From the NCBI RefSeq assembly GCF_025370775.1, contig NZ_JAMXEX010000009.1, forward strand, positions 49,432 through 113,431: a stretch of 64,000 nucleotides of DNA. Direction: 5' to 3'. The position numbers were made by a program, and so were the translations under genes. Origin of the DNA: Ancylothrix sp. D3o. GTDB lineage: Bacteria; Cyanobacteriota; Cyanobacteriia; Cyanobacteriales; Oscillatoriaceae. Under the pieces are notes generated by a model. That model saw nothing but the letters and a program-made list of their open reading frames with translations. It was not told the origin of the DNA and did no database searches. Shown here in pieces: positions 36,119 through 45,789 of this stretch (within the stretch, counting starts at the first letter, position 1; every line of letters begins with the position of its first letter).

Positions 36119-36600
36119 AGGGTTTGTCCTTGGTAATTTTTGTTACGGAAGTGGTATTTACGTTAGAATTTCGTTCTGTTTGAGGCTTTGGGCCTCGATT
36201 TTTATCTATAAAACTCTATGTTTCTATGAGTTTCATTTTAACGGCTCAAGATGTATATTGATTCTGCCCATTTGCGTATTCTCTTAGGCTGATTGTTTTA
36301 CCCTCTCTGCTTTTTTAAGGTTTCTTGATTTTTCCTTTGGTGTAAACTCCTACAATGCTTGCTGGTATTCCCCTTTGTCCTACGATTTTTGCTGAGATTA
36401 ATTACTCTATATGTGACTGAAATCACACTTTTTCATTACTTTAAATTTAGGAAGAAAATTTAAAGTTTTAGCTGTGAGCGCTTATTAATAATTCTAAAAG
36501 TCTGCGTTTGACTCGACATCCGTGTAATTCAATAAATTGCTAATATTTCAGCACTCTGTACAAATACGACACGGCGATTAGTAATAATACGGGGAGAGCG
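36119..36600. other. Upstream region of the chemosensory operon
   Basis: A/T-rich spacer before the chemosensory operon, with a CRP-type palindrome (36412-36427). No other gene recognised. Confidence 0.55.
36412..36427. promoter_or_regulatory. Perfect CRP/FNR-type binding site
   Basis: TGTGA-CTGAAA-TCACA matches the CRP consensus TGTGA-N6-TCACA at all ten positions. In Synechocystis the cAMP receptor SYCRP1 binds such sites and is needed for motility. The site lies about 295 bases before the PatA-like start and about 175 bases before the RNA candidate at 36601. Confidence 0.65.
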
Positions 36601-36694
36601 TTGCGTGTTTGTACGGAGACAGGCTTGGTGTCTAGGTTTAGGGCAATATTGGCCCTGGGGATAGACTGTGGGGAATGTGGAAACCCAGTTTTTT
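36601..36694 (+). ncRNA. Candidate structured RNA of three hairpins ending in a U-run
   Basis: Three consecutive hairpins: AGACA/TGTCT (36617-36633), AGGGC/GCCCT (36640-36656), CTG-GG/CC-CAG (36666-36688), the last followed by six T (36689-36694). TAATAC about 20 bases upstream could be a -10 box. The overlapping 78-codon frame lacks an ATG and a ribosome-binding site. Expression is an inference. Confidence 0.4.
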
Positions 36695-36858
36695 ATGTAG
36701 CGATTTTGGCTGATTCTTTATATCTTTTTACAAGAGCTATTGCCTTGCTACATCGCTCTGAAGACAGATATCGGCTTACGCAAAAGGTTGCAGAGGTTTC
36801 TAAAGTTTACGTTTCTTCAAGGCGACTGAGAAATTGATGGGTTTGAGGGCCGGTTTTT

Positions 36859-37512
36859 TTAGGATGCGGTGTCTATTTTTTCTCTCACCCATTTACGAAA
36901 TGCTTTTAAAACGGTACTTATCGGCGCAGTATCGCTGATTTCGACAAATTGAGTAATGGCTTCTTTGATAGGGAAATTCGGGATATTTAGGCTAGTTTCA
37001 GATTGGACATATTCGCCATCACGCAATAAATAAATTTCTAATTTACCTTTCTCAAGCCGCCAGATTTCTGGGACTCGTAAGGCTTCATAAGCGCTAATTT
37101 GTGTTCGAGAAGTTAAGTCAATTTCTAGTATTAAATCTGGCGGCGTATCTGTGGCAAAATCAAACCGTTTTTTGCCAATCATTGCCTGAGAGTTTTGGAT
37201 ATAAAAGCAATCATCAGGCTCAATACCTGCCATCATTTGCTTGCTTTTAAAGGTAGTCGAACCCAAACAATCCCACTCCATCTCTAACTCATCCAGCACT
37301 AGGGTTAACAAACGACCGATGAGAATTTTTATTTTTTCATGTTCTGGTAAAGGCATCCTGATTTCTAACACTCCTTGATAGTAGGCAATCCGCGAGGCTC
37401 GATGCTCGCCAAGTTGTTCTAAAATAATTTCAAAATCCTCCCAGCTTACATCAACAAACTGCACCCGCTGTCCGGGGAGAACTTTGATTTGCTTGAGTTG
37501 CAGTGTGAACAT
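36859..37512 (-). CDS. Uma2-family (DUF820) PD-(D/E)XK nuclease-like protein
   Basis: The ATG at 37512 is preferred to a TTG twenty codons upstream. The Uma2 pattern is clear: VSWEDFEIILEQLGEHRASRIAYYQGVLEIRMP at the start, PDDCFYIQN, and PPDLILEIDLTSRTQISAYEALRVPEIWRLEKGKLEIYLL. The Asp/Glu residues of PDLILEID fit a PD-(D/E)XK metal site; the usual Lys after it is not evident, so activity is uncertain. Cyanobacteria hold many copies of this family, whose role is unknown; a second, different copy is at 41156. No partner gene is seen. Confidence 0.85.
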   Translation of the reverse strand: MFTLQLKQIKVLPGQRVQFVDVSWEDFEIILEQLGEHRASRIAYYQGVLEIRMPLPEHEKIKILIGRLLTLVLDELEMEWDCLGSTTFKSKQMMAGIEPDDCFYIQNSQAMIGKKRFDFATDTPPDLILEIDLTSRTQISAYEALRVPEIWRLEKGKLEIYLLRDGEYVQSETSLNIPNFPIKEAITQFVEISDTAPISTVLKAFRKWVREKIDTAS

Positions 37513-37619
37513 ATCAATTAGTATCTCATTTGAGTTGTTTTTATTGTAGATTACCTTGGCAAGTTGTGTCAATTTATGTCAAAATAAAATGAGGATTAAA
37601 AAGTAAAGGAGTAGATACC

Positions 37620-38972
37620 ATGAGTTATGATTACGATTTATTTGTAATCGGGGCAGGTTCGGGCGGACTCGCCAGTTCTAAACGCGCTGCATCCTACGGT
37701 GCAAAAGTAGCAATTGCAGAAGGCGATTTAGTTGGTGGAACTTGTGTTATTCGCGGTTGTGTCCCAAAAAAATTGATGGTTTATGCGTCTAATTTTTCCC
37801 ATTTGTACCAAGATGCAATTGGCTATGGTTGGAGCAAGGTAGAGCCAAGTTTTGATTGGAATAAATTGGTGACGGCGGTAGATAAAGAAGTGCGCCGTTT
37901 GAGTGCTTTGCATATCGGTTTTTTGGAAAAAGCCGGTGTAGAATTAATGTCGGGTTTTGCTAAATTAGTTGATGCTCACACTGTGGAAGTTGGCGACAAA
38001 AAAATCACTGCTGATAAGATTTTAATTGCAGTGGGTGGAGAAGCAACGAAACCGAATATCCCCGGAATTGAACACACAATTACCTCGCGGGAAATGTTTT
38101 TGTTAAAAGAACAACCAAAGCGATTTGTGGTGTTGGGTGGCGGTTATATTGGGGTCGAGTTTGCCTGTATTTTGAATGGCTTAGGTTCACAAGTTACACA
38201 AATTATCCGCCGCGATTTAATTTTGCGTGGTTTTGATGAAGATGTGCGCGGAGATATTCAGCAAGCGATGATAAAACATGGTATTAATTTCTTGCTGAAT
38301 GCGGAGATGGATAAATTACAAATTGAGAAAACTGAGGAAGGTTTAAAATTAACGGTGCCGGTGGGGGAAAAAGAAGAAACAGTAATGGCAGATGCAATTT
38401 TGTGTGCTTTAGGGAGAAAGCCAAATTTAGAAAATTTGGGTTTGGAAAATGCCGGTATAGAAACAGTAAAAGGTGCGATTGTTGTTAAGGACGATAGCAG
38501 TACAACTCAACCAAATATTTATGCTGTGGGAGACTGTACAGATCGCATTAATTTGACGCCGGTGGCTATTGCTGAAGGGCGTGCTTTTGCAGATACAGTT
38601 TTTGGTCATATTCCCCGATATATTAGCCATGAAAATGTGGCATCTGCGGTATTTTCTCAGCCGGAAGCTGCTAGTGTGGGAATGACAGAAGCCGAAGCGC
38701 GAGCAAAGTTTGGCGAAAATGTTAAGGTATATCGGGGCCGGTTTCGTCCCATGTTTTATAGTTTGCCAGATGTGGATGAAAAGGCAATGGTTAAACTTAT
38801 TATTGAGGCAACAACTGAGCGCATTTTAGGTGTTCACATGGTGGGTAAAGATGCGGCGGAAGTGATTCAAGGGATGGCTATTGCTGTTAAGATGGGCGCT
38901 ACTAAAAAGGATTTTGATGCTACAATTGGCATTCATCCTTCTACTGCGGAAGAGTTTGTGACTTTGCGGTAA
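37620..38972 (+). CDS. gor: Glutathione reductase (NADPH)
   Basis: A FAD-dependent disulphide reductase that regenerates reduced glutathione. FAD-binding GAGSGGLAS (about residues 10-18), the redox-active disulphide GGTCVIRGCVPKK (about 40-52), the NADPH-binding GGGYIGVEFA (about 173) and the C-terminal GIHPSTAEEF with the catalytic His all match. Length (450) is standard. AAGGAG lies eight bases before the ATG. The gene is followed by a dispersed repeat and the RNA-repair pair; no link in function is suggested. Confidence 0.95.
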   Translation: MSYDYDLFVIGAGSGGLASSKRAASYGAKVAIAEGDLVGGTCVIRGCVPKKLMVYASNFSHLYQDAIGYGWSKVEPSFDWNKLVTAVDKEVRRLSALHIGFLEKAGVELMSGFAKLVDAHTVEVGDKKITADKILIAVGGEATKPNIPGIEHTITSREMFLLKEQPKRFVVLGGGYIGVEFACILNGLGSQVTQIIRRDLILRGFDEDVRGDIQQAMIKHGINFLLNAEMDKLQIEKTEEGLKLTVPVGEKEETVMADAILCALGRKPNLENLGLENAGIETVKGAIVVKDDSSTTQPNIYAVGDCTDRINLTPVAIAEGRAFADTVFGHIPRYISHENVASAVFSQPEAASVGMTEAEARAKFGENVKVYRGRFRPMFYSLPDVDEKAMVKLIIEATTERILGVHMVGKDAAEVIQGMAIAVKMGATKKDFDATIGIHPSTAEEFVTLR

Positions 38973-38977
38973 TTTTT

Positions 38978-39032
38978 AACCGCAGATAAACGCGGATAAA
39001 CGCGGATGTTTTATCTGCGTTCATCTGCGGTT
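38978..39032. repeat. Dispersed AACCGCAGATAAACGC repeat (copy 1)
   Basis: AACCGCAGAT, two further CGCGGATAAA-type units, then the reverse complement ending ATCTGCGGTT. The two ends form a 10-bp stem. Copies of this family occur at 39838-39956 and 47326-47370. Confidence 0.7.
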
Positions 39033-39062
39033 TATAAATTCTAGTAAAAATAGGTTGAGATA

Positions 39063-39839
39063 ATGTTTAAATATCCTCGTACTCCCCATATTGAAGGGTC
39101 TCGTTTTCAACCCGGAGACGAAGATTTAGAAAGTGTTCCGTTTAAGGTTTTAGAAAATCGCTATGTGGTGGCAGAAGAAAAGGTTGATGGCGCCAACACC
39201 GGCATTAGTTTTAATGCAGCCGGTCAAATGTTATTACAAAGTCGCGGACACTATCTCACCGGCGGCGCCAGAGAAAAACATTTTAATTTATTTAAACAAT
39301 GGGCTTATACTTTAACCGGCCCGCTTTGGGAAGTTTTGGGAACTCGTTACGTTTTATACGGCGAATGGCTTTATGCTAAACACACCGTTTTTTATGATGC
39401 TTTGCCCCATTATTTCATGGAATATGATATTCTTGATTTAGAAAATCAGGTGTTTTTGAGTACCGCAAAACGCCGGGAAATGTTGGCCGGTGTGCCGGTG
39501 GTTTCTGTGCCGGTTTTATATGAGGGAAAACTCAAGTCGGTAAAACAACTTCAAGAGATGATTAAACAATCAAACTTCATCCAAACCGGCCATTTAGAAC
39601 GCTTAAAACAAGCTTGTGAAAAGATGGGGTTAGATTTTGAACGGGCAATGAAAGAAACTGATAATAGTAATTTGATGGAGGGGTTGTATTTAAAGGTAGA
39701 GGAAAATGGTATTGTGGAGGAGAGATTTAAGTTTGTTCGGGCTGATTTTTTAACGGTAATTCAAAATTCTGAGAGTCATTGGTTAAGCCGGCCTATTATT
39801 CCGAATATTCTTAAGGATGGTATGGGTTTATTTTTTTAA
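39063..39839 (+). CDS. RNA ligase (ATP-dependent, nucleotidyltransferase superfamily)
   Basis: A 258-residue enzyme expected to seal RNA ends. Motif I, KVDGANTG, gives the adenylated Lys at residue 40; the Arg/Gly region SRGHYLTGG follows, motif IIIa-like VLYGEWLYAKH, motif IV MEGLYLKVE (about residue 210) and motif V ERFKFVRA complete the nucleotidyltransferase set. It has no obvious OB-fold or extra domain. The gene ends about 145 bases before an HD-kinase gene which should repair RNA ends for it, making a two-gene module. Related ligases are known next to HD-Pnk enzymes in Runella and other bacteria. The natural RNA substrate is unknown. Confidence 0.87.
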   Translation: MFKYPRTPHIEGSRFQPGDEDLESVPFKVLENRYVVAEEKVDGANTGISFNAAGQMLLQSRGHYLTGGAREKHFNLFKQWAYTLTGPLWEVLGTRYVLYGEWLYAKHTVFYDALPHYFMEYDILDLENQVFLSTAKRREMLAGVPVVSVPVLYEGKLKSVKQLQEMIKQSNFIQTGHLERLKQACEKMGLDFERAMKETDNSNLMEGLYLKVEENGIVEERFKFVRADFLTVIQNSESHWLSRPIIPNILKDGMGLFF

Positions 39840-39956
39840 CCGCAGATGTTAGGCGTAGCCGCGCGGAGCGCTACGCAGATAAACGCAGATGGGTTTTTTG
39901 TTTGCATTTGCGGTGATAAATGCAGATGAGTTTTCTGTTCTTATCTGGGGTTTAGT
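39838..39956. repeat. Dispersed AACCGCAGAT repeat (copy 2) interrupted by a GC-rich palindrome
   Basis: The AACCGCAGAT...CGCAGATAAACGCAGAT unit is split by GCGTAGC...GCTACGC (39853-39876), a small palindromic insert. Further partial ATCTG/GCAGAT units follow. It overlaps the RNA ligase stop codon. Confidence 0.65.
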
Positions 39957-39983
39957 AAATGAATTTTTGATAGGGCTATAATT

Positions 39984-41063
39984 ATGATTAATTGGTTTGA
40001 AATTATTTCCCAGTATCCCTGTTTAGAAACTCTCAAAAACTGTCCGCAAAACCCCATCTATCATGCAGAGGGCGACGTTTTAACCCATACAAAAATGGTG
40101 GTAGAAACTCTCGTCTCCCTTCCTAAATGGCAACAACTCTCAGAAAGCGAAAAAAACATCTTATTTACGGCGGCTTTACTTCACGATATCGGCAAACCCA
40201 TCAGCACTACTATCGATGAAAATGGTATTATCTCTTCACGCGGACACGGGCGTAAAGGAACCCAACTTGCTAGATACATTCTTTACGAAAAAAACACCCC
40301 TTTTTGGGAACGCGAAAAAATCGTTTCTCTTGTTCAATATAACGGTTTACCTCTGTGGTTTTGGGATAAACAAAACCCTCAACGGGATATTATTAAAGCT
40401 AGTCAAGTAATAACTTGTGAATGGCTGGCAATTTTAGCTGAGGCTGATGTTGGTGGTAGAATTTGTGCAGATCAACAAGAACTTTTTGAACGCATTACCT
40501 TTTTTAGAGAATTTTGTCAAGAAAATAACTGTTTAACCCAACCTTGGCAATTTGCAGATAATTACAGCCGGTTTGTGTATTTCCATAAAGAGAAAAGTGA
40601 CCCAAATTATCAAGCATTTGATGATAGCCGGTGTCAAGTTGTTGTTATGTCTGGACTACCGGCCAGCGGCAAAGATACTTGGATACAAAATAACCTTCCA
40701 AACTGGCCGGAAATTTGCCTAGACAAAATTAGACAACAAATTAACATCTCACCGGAAAAAGACCAATCAATAGTAGTCAATTTTGCCAAAGAAAAAGCCA
40801 AGGAATATTTAAGACAAAAACAAAGCTTCGTCTGGAATGCCACCAACACCACCAAACAAATGCGCCAACAATTAATCGATTTATTTGTTGGTTATAAAGC
40901 AAAAATTCGCCTTGTGTATTTAGAAGCACCATTAAACGAAATATTAGAGAGAAATAGCCAAAGAAACCAGCCGGTACCGGAAAATATTATAGAGAAATTA
41001 GCAGGCCGGTTAGATATACCCGACCCTACCGAAGCCCACGAGGTAGAATGGGTGATACAATAA
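39984..41063 (+). CDS. HD-domain / polynucleotide kinase fusion (HD-Pnk, RNA end healing)
   Basis: A 359-residue bifunctional protein. Residues about 25-170 form an HD domain: AEGDVLTHTKMVV (first His), LLHDIGKP (HD pair, about 70), a Gly-rich GHGRKGTQLA and a late Asp in AEADVGG. The C-terminal part (about 215-355) is a P-loop kinase: GLPASGKDTW Walker A at about 222, ICLDKIRQQ (Asp for substrate activation), NATNTTKQMR and an Arg lid in RNSQRNQPVPENII. In Runella HD-Pnk the HD part removes 2',3'-cyclic or 2'-phosphates and the kinase phosphorylates 5'-OH ends. Adjacent RNA ligase then seals. The pairing here strongly suggests repair of nuclease-cut RNA. Confidence 0.87.
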   Translation: MINWFEIISQYPCLETLKNCPQNPIYHAEGDVLTHTKMVVETLVSLPKWQQLSESEKNILFTAALLHDIGKPISTTIDENGIISSRGHGRKGTQLARYILYEKNTPFWEREKIVSLVQYNGLPLWFWDKQNPQRDIIKASQVITCEWLAILAEADVGGRICADQQELFERITFFREFCQENNCLTQPWQFADNYSRFVYFHKEKSDPNYQAFDDSRCQVVVMSGLPASGKDTWIQNNLPNWPEICLDKIRQQINISPEKDQSIVVNFAKEKAKEYLRQKQSFVWNATNTTKQMRQQLIDLFVGYKAKIRLVYLEAPLNEILERNSQRNQPVPENIIEKLAGRLDIPDPTEAHEVEWVIQ

Positions 41064-41155
41064 AACTTTAGAAACCGCATTTCTTCCTAGATATCCAGAT
41101 GAAAGCTTAAATATTGCAGAGAAACCCCCTTTCTTTGCCTACAGGAGAAAACCTT

Positions 41156-41758
41156 ATGATTTCCCTAACCACACAAGAAATTACCTTTGACCAATTCCTA
41201 GAAGAATGCCCCGAAGACGGCATCTATGAACTTGTAAATGGAGAAATTATACAAATTTTATCAACCCGACAACATATTGATATTGCCAGTGAAATTATAT
41301 TCGCATTTAAAGAAGAAATTAAACGACAAAACCTAAATTACGTCGTCAACAACACCGCCGCCATCAAAACAACAACAAAAAAAGGAAAGATCCAAGGACG
41401 CCGGCCAGATGTTAGCGTCATAAACCGAGAACAGTGGAGATCAAACCGCGAAGCATATGCAGCATTAGAAGAACCAATACAACTAGCAGTAGAAGTCACC
41501 TCAACAAACTGGGAAGACGACTATATCGACAAACTAGATGAATACGAAAGATTAGGAATTAAAGAATATTGGATAATAGATTATCTCGCGATAGGCAGTA
41601 GAGAATACCTTGGAAACCCAAAAATCCCCAGCATATTCATATTTAATTTAGACGAAACCGGCAAATATCAACGCACTCAATTTAAAAAAACAGACCGGCT
41701 AAACTCCCCCACATTTGGAGAACTCAACCTCACAGCCGAACAAATCTTAAACACATAA
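41156..41758 (+). CDS. Uma2-family (DUF820) PD-(D/E)XK nuclease-like protein, second copy
   Basis: ATG at 41156 with AGGAG at 41143-41147 is preferred to an upstream TTG. The product (200 residues) has the Uma2 pattern: ITFDQFLEECPEDGIYELVNGEIIQI, GRRPDVSVINREQW, then LAVEVTSTNWEDDYIDKLDEYERLGIKEYWIID. RPDVSVI plus VEVTS...DK gives a plausible Asp-Glu-Lys active site, more complete than in the copy at 36859. It is separated from the RNA-repair pair by about 90 bases and precedes carB; no operon link is certain. Confidence 0.87.
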   Translation: MISLTTQEITFDQFLEECPEDGIYELVNGEIIQILSTRQHIDIASEIIFAFKEEIKRQNLNYVVNNTAAIKTTTKKGKIQGRRPDVSVINREQWRSNREAYAALEEPIQLAVEVTSTNWEDDYIDKLDEYERLGIKEYWIIDYLAIGSREYLGNPKIPSIFIFNLDETGKYQRTQFKKTDRLNSPTFGELNLTAEQILNT

Positions 41759-41897
41759 AAACTCAAATGTCATCAAAAAACTACCCGCAAACCGGCACCA
41801 AAGACCACAAAACCCGTAAAATAGTTTGGATTTAGCAAACCGACCCACAACCGGCCCCTGCAAATCTAAAAACGAAAAACTAAAAACAAAAATCCCT

Positions 41898-44800
41898 ATG
41901 CCTCGCCGCGACGACATCCAAAAAATTCTAATCCTGGGCGCCGGCCCCATCATTATCGGGCAAGCCTGCGAATTTGACTACTCAGGTACACAAGCTTGTA
42001 AAGCCCTGCGAGAAGAAGGCTATGAGGTGATACTCGTCAACTCAAACCCAGCCACCATTATGACCGATCCGCAGACCGCAAACCGCACCTACATCGAACC
42101 CTTAACCCCAGAAATTTTAGAAAAAATCATAGCCAAAGAAAGACCCGACGCCATCCTTCCCACAATGGGAGGACAAACCGCCCTTAACCTAGCCGTCGCC
42201 CTCTCCAAAAACGGCACCCTTGAAAAATATGGCGTAGAATTAATCGGCGCCAAACTCCCCGCCATTGAAAAAGCCGAAGACCGGCTACTCTTCAAAGAAG
42301 CAATGGCAAAAATCGGCGTCAACACCTGCCCCTCCGGCATCGCCACCACCCTCGAAGAAGCCAAAGCAGTCGCCAAACAAATCGGCTACTATCCGATCAT
42401 CATCCGTCCCGCCTTCACCCTCGGCGGTAGCGGCGGCGGTATTGCCTACAACCAAGAAGAATTTGAAGAAATGGCCCAAGGCGGACTCGACGCCTCCCCC
42501 GTATCCCAGATCCTCATCGAACAATCTCTCCTCGGCTGGAAAGAATACGAACTCGAAGTAATGCGAGACTTAGCCGATAACGTCGTCATCATTTGTTCGA
42601 TAGAAAACCTCGATCCTATGGGAGTCCACACCGGCGACAGCATCACCGTCGCCCCCGCCCAAACCCTCACCGACAAAGAATATCAAAGACTCCGCGACCA
42701 ATCAATCAAAATCATCCGCGAAATTGGAGTCGAAACCGGCGGTAGCAACATCCAATTTTCCGTTAACCCCACCAATGGCGATGTCGTTGTCATTGAAATG
42801 AACCCCCGCGTTTCCCGTTCCTCCGCCCTCGCCTCCAAAGCCACCGGCTTCCCCATCGCCAAACTCGCCGCCAAACTCGCCGTCGGTTACACCCTCGACG
42901 AAATACCCAACGACATCACCAAAAAAACCCCCGCCAGCTTTGAACCAACCATCGACTACGTTGTAACCAAAATCCCCCGCTTCGCCTTCGAGAAATTCCC
43001 CGGTACCACCAACACCCTCACCACCCAAATGAAATCAGTCGGTGAGGCAATGGCCATCGGGCGTACCTTCCAAGAATCCCTCCAAAAAGCCCTCCGTTCC
43101 CTCGAAACCGGACGCGCCGGCTGGGGTTGCGACAAAGAAGAAGTCATTCCCAGCCTAGAACAAATCCGCGCCAACCTCCGCACCCCCAACCCCGAACGCA
43201 TCTTTACAATTCGTCACGCAATGCTGATGGGCATGACTGCTGAGGACATTTACGAACTCACCGGCATTGATATCTGGTTCCTCGACAAAATGCAGGATAT
43301 CCTACAAACGGAAAAATTCCTCAAACGCACTCCCCTAAAATCCTTGACAAAAGAGGAGATGTATGATATTAAGCGTCAAGGATTCAGCGACCGGCAAATT
43401 GCCTACGCCACAAAAACCAAAGAAGACGAAGTACGCGCCTACCGCAAACAACTAGGCGTGGTGCCGGTGTACAAACTCGTAGACACTTGCGCCGCCGAAT
43501 TTGAAGCCAAAACCCCCTACTACTATTCCACCTACGAAGAAGAAACCGAAGTCATCCCCTCCGAAAGACGCAAAGTAATGATCCTCGGAGGCGGCCCCAA
43601 CCGCATCGGCCAAGGCATAGAATTTGATTATTGCTGTTGCCATGCCTCATTTTCTTTGCGAGAAGATGGGTTTGAAACCATCATGGTTAACTCCAACCCA
43701 GAAACCGTTTCTACCGACTACGACACCAGCGACCGGCTTTACTTTGAACCCCTGACAAAAGAAGATGTTTTAAACATCATCGAAGCCGAAAATCCAGAAG
43801 GAATCATCGTACAATTTGGCGGACAAACCCCCCTCAAACTTGCAGTACCCCTGCAAGACTTTTTAAACCGGCAACAAGCCAAAACCAGCTTAGGAGAAGT
43901 AGTAAAAACCAAAATTTGGGGCACCTCTCCTGATTCTATCGACACCGCAGAAGACCGCGAACGCTTTGAGAAAATTCTGCGGAAACTGAATATCAAACAA
44001 CCCGAAAATGGTACTGCCCGCAGTTTCGATGATGCCTTAATTGTCGCTAAACGCATTGGCTATCCGGTGGTGGTTCGTCCCAGCTATGTTTTAGGCGGAC
44101 GGGCAATGGAAATTGTTTACTCAGATGCCGAACTAGAACGGTATATGACGTTTGCTGTGCAAGTTGAACCAGACCACCCAATTTTAATTGATAAATTCCT
44201 CGAAAATGCGATTGAGGTTGATGTCGATGCCTTAGCCGATCACACGGGACGGGTAGTAATTGGTGGCATAATGGAGCACATCGAACAAGCAGGAATTCAC
44301 TCTGGTGATTCGGCTTGTTCTATTCCCTACATCACGCTTTCTGAAAGTTTGGTGGAAACAATTCGTAACTGGACAGTGCAACTTGCCCAAGAGTTAAAAG
44401 TTGTCGGGTTAATGAATATCCAATATGCCATCAAAGGCGACGAAGTTTATATCCTTGAAGCAAACCCCCGCGCTTCACGGACGGTGCCTTTTGTCTCGAA
44501 AGCAATTAATGTACCTTTGGCAAAAATGGCTTCGCGGGTGATGTCAGGAAAAACTCTTGTATCGTTAGGTTACACAGAGGAAATTATCCCCAAACATATC
44601 TCTGTTAAAGAAGCGGTTTTACCTTTTGATAAATTCCCCGGCGCCGATACGATTCTTGGGCCAGAAATGCGATCCACCGGCGAAGTGATGGGAATGGATT
44701 ATGATTTTGGGACTGCCTTTGCTAAAGCAGAATTAGGGGCCGGTCAACGTTTACCCCTCGAAGGTACCGTCTTTGTCTCAATGATGAACCGCGATAAAGA

Positions 44801-45155
44801 CAGTGTTGTGCCCATTGTCCGCGATTTCTTAGAGATGGGTTTCAAAGTCATCGCCACCACCGGCACCCGCAAAGTTTTACACCAAAATGGATTAAAAGAT
44901 GTCCAACTGGTACTGAAACTTTATGAAGGCCGGCCTAATGTGTTGGATGCGATCAAAAACCAGCAAATTCAACTCATTATTAATACTCCCTCTGGGGAAG
45001 ATGCCCAAGCCGAGGGCCGGTTAATTCGTCGCACCGCTTTAGGTTATAAGATTCCGATTGTAACGACCATTGCCGGTGCCAAAGCAACCGCCGCCGCCAT
45101 ACGTTCCCTGAAGTCTCAACCGCTGGAGGTTAAAGCACTCCAAGACTTTATCTAA
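41898..45155 (+). CDS. carB: Carbamoyl-phosphate synthase large subunit
   Basis: Makes carbamoyl phosphate for arginine and pyrimidine synthesis with the small subunit CarA (not in the window). ATG at 41898 ([16 protein letters not shown]) is the family start; upstream codons read a low-complexity AAAAAC repeat. The two homologous ATP-grasp halves are clear: [13 protein letters not shown] in the first and [13 protein letters not shown] in the second, [13 protein letters not shown] and [13 protein letters not shown], and NPRVSRSS / NPRASRTV. The ~140 C-terminal residues form the allosteric MGS-like domain ([14 protein letters not shown]). The 1085-residue length is normal. A clean terminator follows. 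Confidence 0.96.
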   Translation: MPRRDDIQKILILGAGPIIIGQACEFDYSGTQACKALREEGYEVILVNSNPATIMTDPQTANRTYIEPLTPEILEKIIAKERPDAILPTMGGQTALNLAVALSKNGTLEKYGVELIGAKLPAIEKAEDRLLFKEAMAKIGVNTCPSGIATTLEEAKAVAKQIGYYPIIIRPAFTLGGSGGGIAYNQEEFEEMAQGGLDASPVSQILIEQSLLGWKEYELEVMRDLADNVVIICSIENLDPMGVHTGDSITVAPAQTLTDKEYQRLRDQSIKIIREIGVETGGSNIQFSVNPTNGDVVVIEMNPRVSRSSALASKATGFPIAKLAAKLAVGYTLDEIPNDITKKTPASFEPTIDYVVTKIPRFAFEKFPGTTNTLTTQMKSVGEAMAIGRTFQESLQKALRSLETGRAGWGCDKEEVIPSLEQIRANLRTPNPERIFTIRHAMLMGMTAEDIYELTGIDIWFLDKMQDILQTEKFLKRTPLKSLTKEEMYDIKRQGFSDRQIAYATKTKEDEVRAYRKQLGVVPVYKLVDTCAAEFEAKTPYYYSTYEEETEVIPSERRKVMILGGGPNRIGQGIEFDYCCCHASFSLREDGFETIMVNSNPETVSTDYDTSDRLYFEPLTKEDVLNIIEAENPEGIIVQFGGQTPLKLAVPLQDFLNRQQAKTSLGEVVKTKIWGTSPDSIDTAEDRERFEKILRKLNIKQPENGTARSFDDALIVAKRIGYPVVVRPSYVLGGRAMEIVYSDAELERYMTFAVQVEPDHPILIDKFLENAIEVDVDALADHTGRVVIGGIMEHIEQAGIHSGDSACSIPYITLSESLVETIRNWTVQLAQELKVVGLMNIQYAIKGDEVYILEANPRASRTVPFVSKAINVPLAKMASRVMSGKTLVSLGYTEEIIPKHISVKEAVLPFDKFPGADTILGPEMRSTGEVMGMDYDFGTAFAKAELGAGQRLPLEGTVFVSMMNRDKDSVVPIVRDFLEMGFKVIATTGTRKVLHQNGLKDVQLVLKLYEGRPNVLDAIKNQQIQLIINTPSGEDAQAEGRLIRRTALGYKIPIVTTIAGAKATAAAIRSLKSQPLEVKALQDFI

Positions 45156-45175
45156 ATTGGGAGTTTAGCCTAGTA

Positions 45176-45200
45176 AACCCCCATAACAGGGGGTTTTTTT
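45176..45200 (+). terminator. Intrinsic terminator of carB
   Basis: AACCCCC-ATAACA-GGGGGTT stem (7 bp, 6-nt loop) followed by a run of seven T. Confidence 0.88.
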
Positions 45201-45492
45201 CAAGGAGAAGACATAGAGGTTTTTGGAGAGAACCCATAAGAAAAGCCTCTGTGTCCCTCATCACCTTTTTCTGAGTCTTGGCCTTGAAAAAAAAGCTTAA
45301 AATTTTGTTTAGCCGGATGCACTTGTGTCCGTCGGTTCTGGGTACTCTTTAGATAAGCTTCCTGAGCCGATTAAAGTATGTCTATGGTAAGAAATTTAGC
45401 AAATTTTCCCGAAAAAGCAATCTTACCTAGTAGACAATATTTTCATAAATGTTACAATAGTTTACAACTTAAGGAAAAACTTAACAAAACTT
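45201..45492. other. Spacer between carB and the sigma-factor region
   Basis: No gene recognised except the promoter at its end (45431-45458). Confidence 0.5.
45431..45458 (+). promoter_or_regulatory. Candidate promoter upstream of the 42-aa ORF and sigma gene
   Basis: TAGACA (45431-45436), a 16-bp spacer, TACAAT (45453-45458). Transcripts would start near 45465 and cover the 42-codon frame and then the sigma gene. Confidence 0.5.
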
Positions 45493-45621
45493 ATGACTAC
45501 CATAATTATTCTTGTCGTTGCCGGTGTAGCCATTGCCGTTGCCGCTAAGGTTTCCGAGTCTGAGAGCCAATCTCAACCAGAGGCTATCCCCGTTCCGGTG
45601 AGAGTACGCTCAGACCGGTAA
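45493..45621 (+). CDS. Possible 42-aa membrane peptide or upstream ORF
   Basis: ATG ACT ACC ... TAA encodes MTTIIILVVAGVAIAVAAKV then a Ser/Glu/Gln-rich and basic tail. The first half is a perfect single membrane helix. AAGG lies about 20 bases before the ATG, too far to be a good ribosome site. It sits between a promoter candidate and the sigma factor start (168 bases further), so it may be either a real small membrane protein or a leader ORF influencing the sigma gene. Confidence 0.4.
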   Translation: MTTIIILVVAGVAIAVAAKVSESESQSQPEAIPVPVRVRSDR

Positions 45622-45789
45622 ACGAGAGCGGTGTTCAACAACACGGATGCTCAGGCGCCATTACCGCGAACGCTTTGATCGGATGGGTTGCCGGCATTCC
45701 GCTTGCGTTGTGCTTGCAAGCGCGTCCGGCGTGGTGAAAATCGCACTTATATTGCAAACCCGTTATTACAAACAATCCGAGATACTGCC

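Noticed and set aside
36601..36837. 78-codon plus-strand frame
   Set aside because: It starts with TTG, lacks a ribosome-binding site, and its first part is the hairpin-rich RNA candidate. The product has no recognisable pattern.
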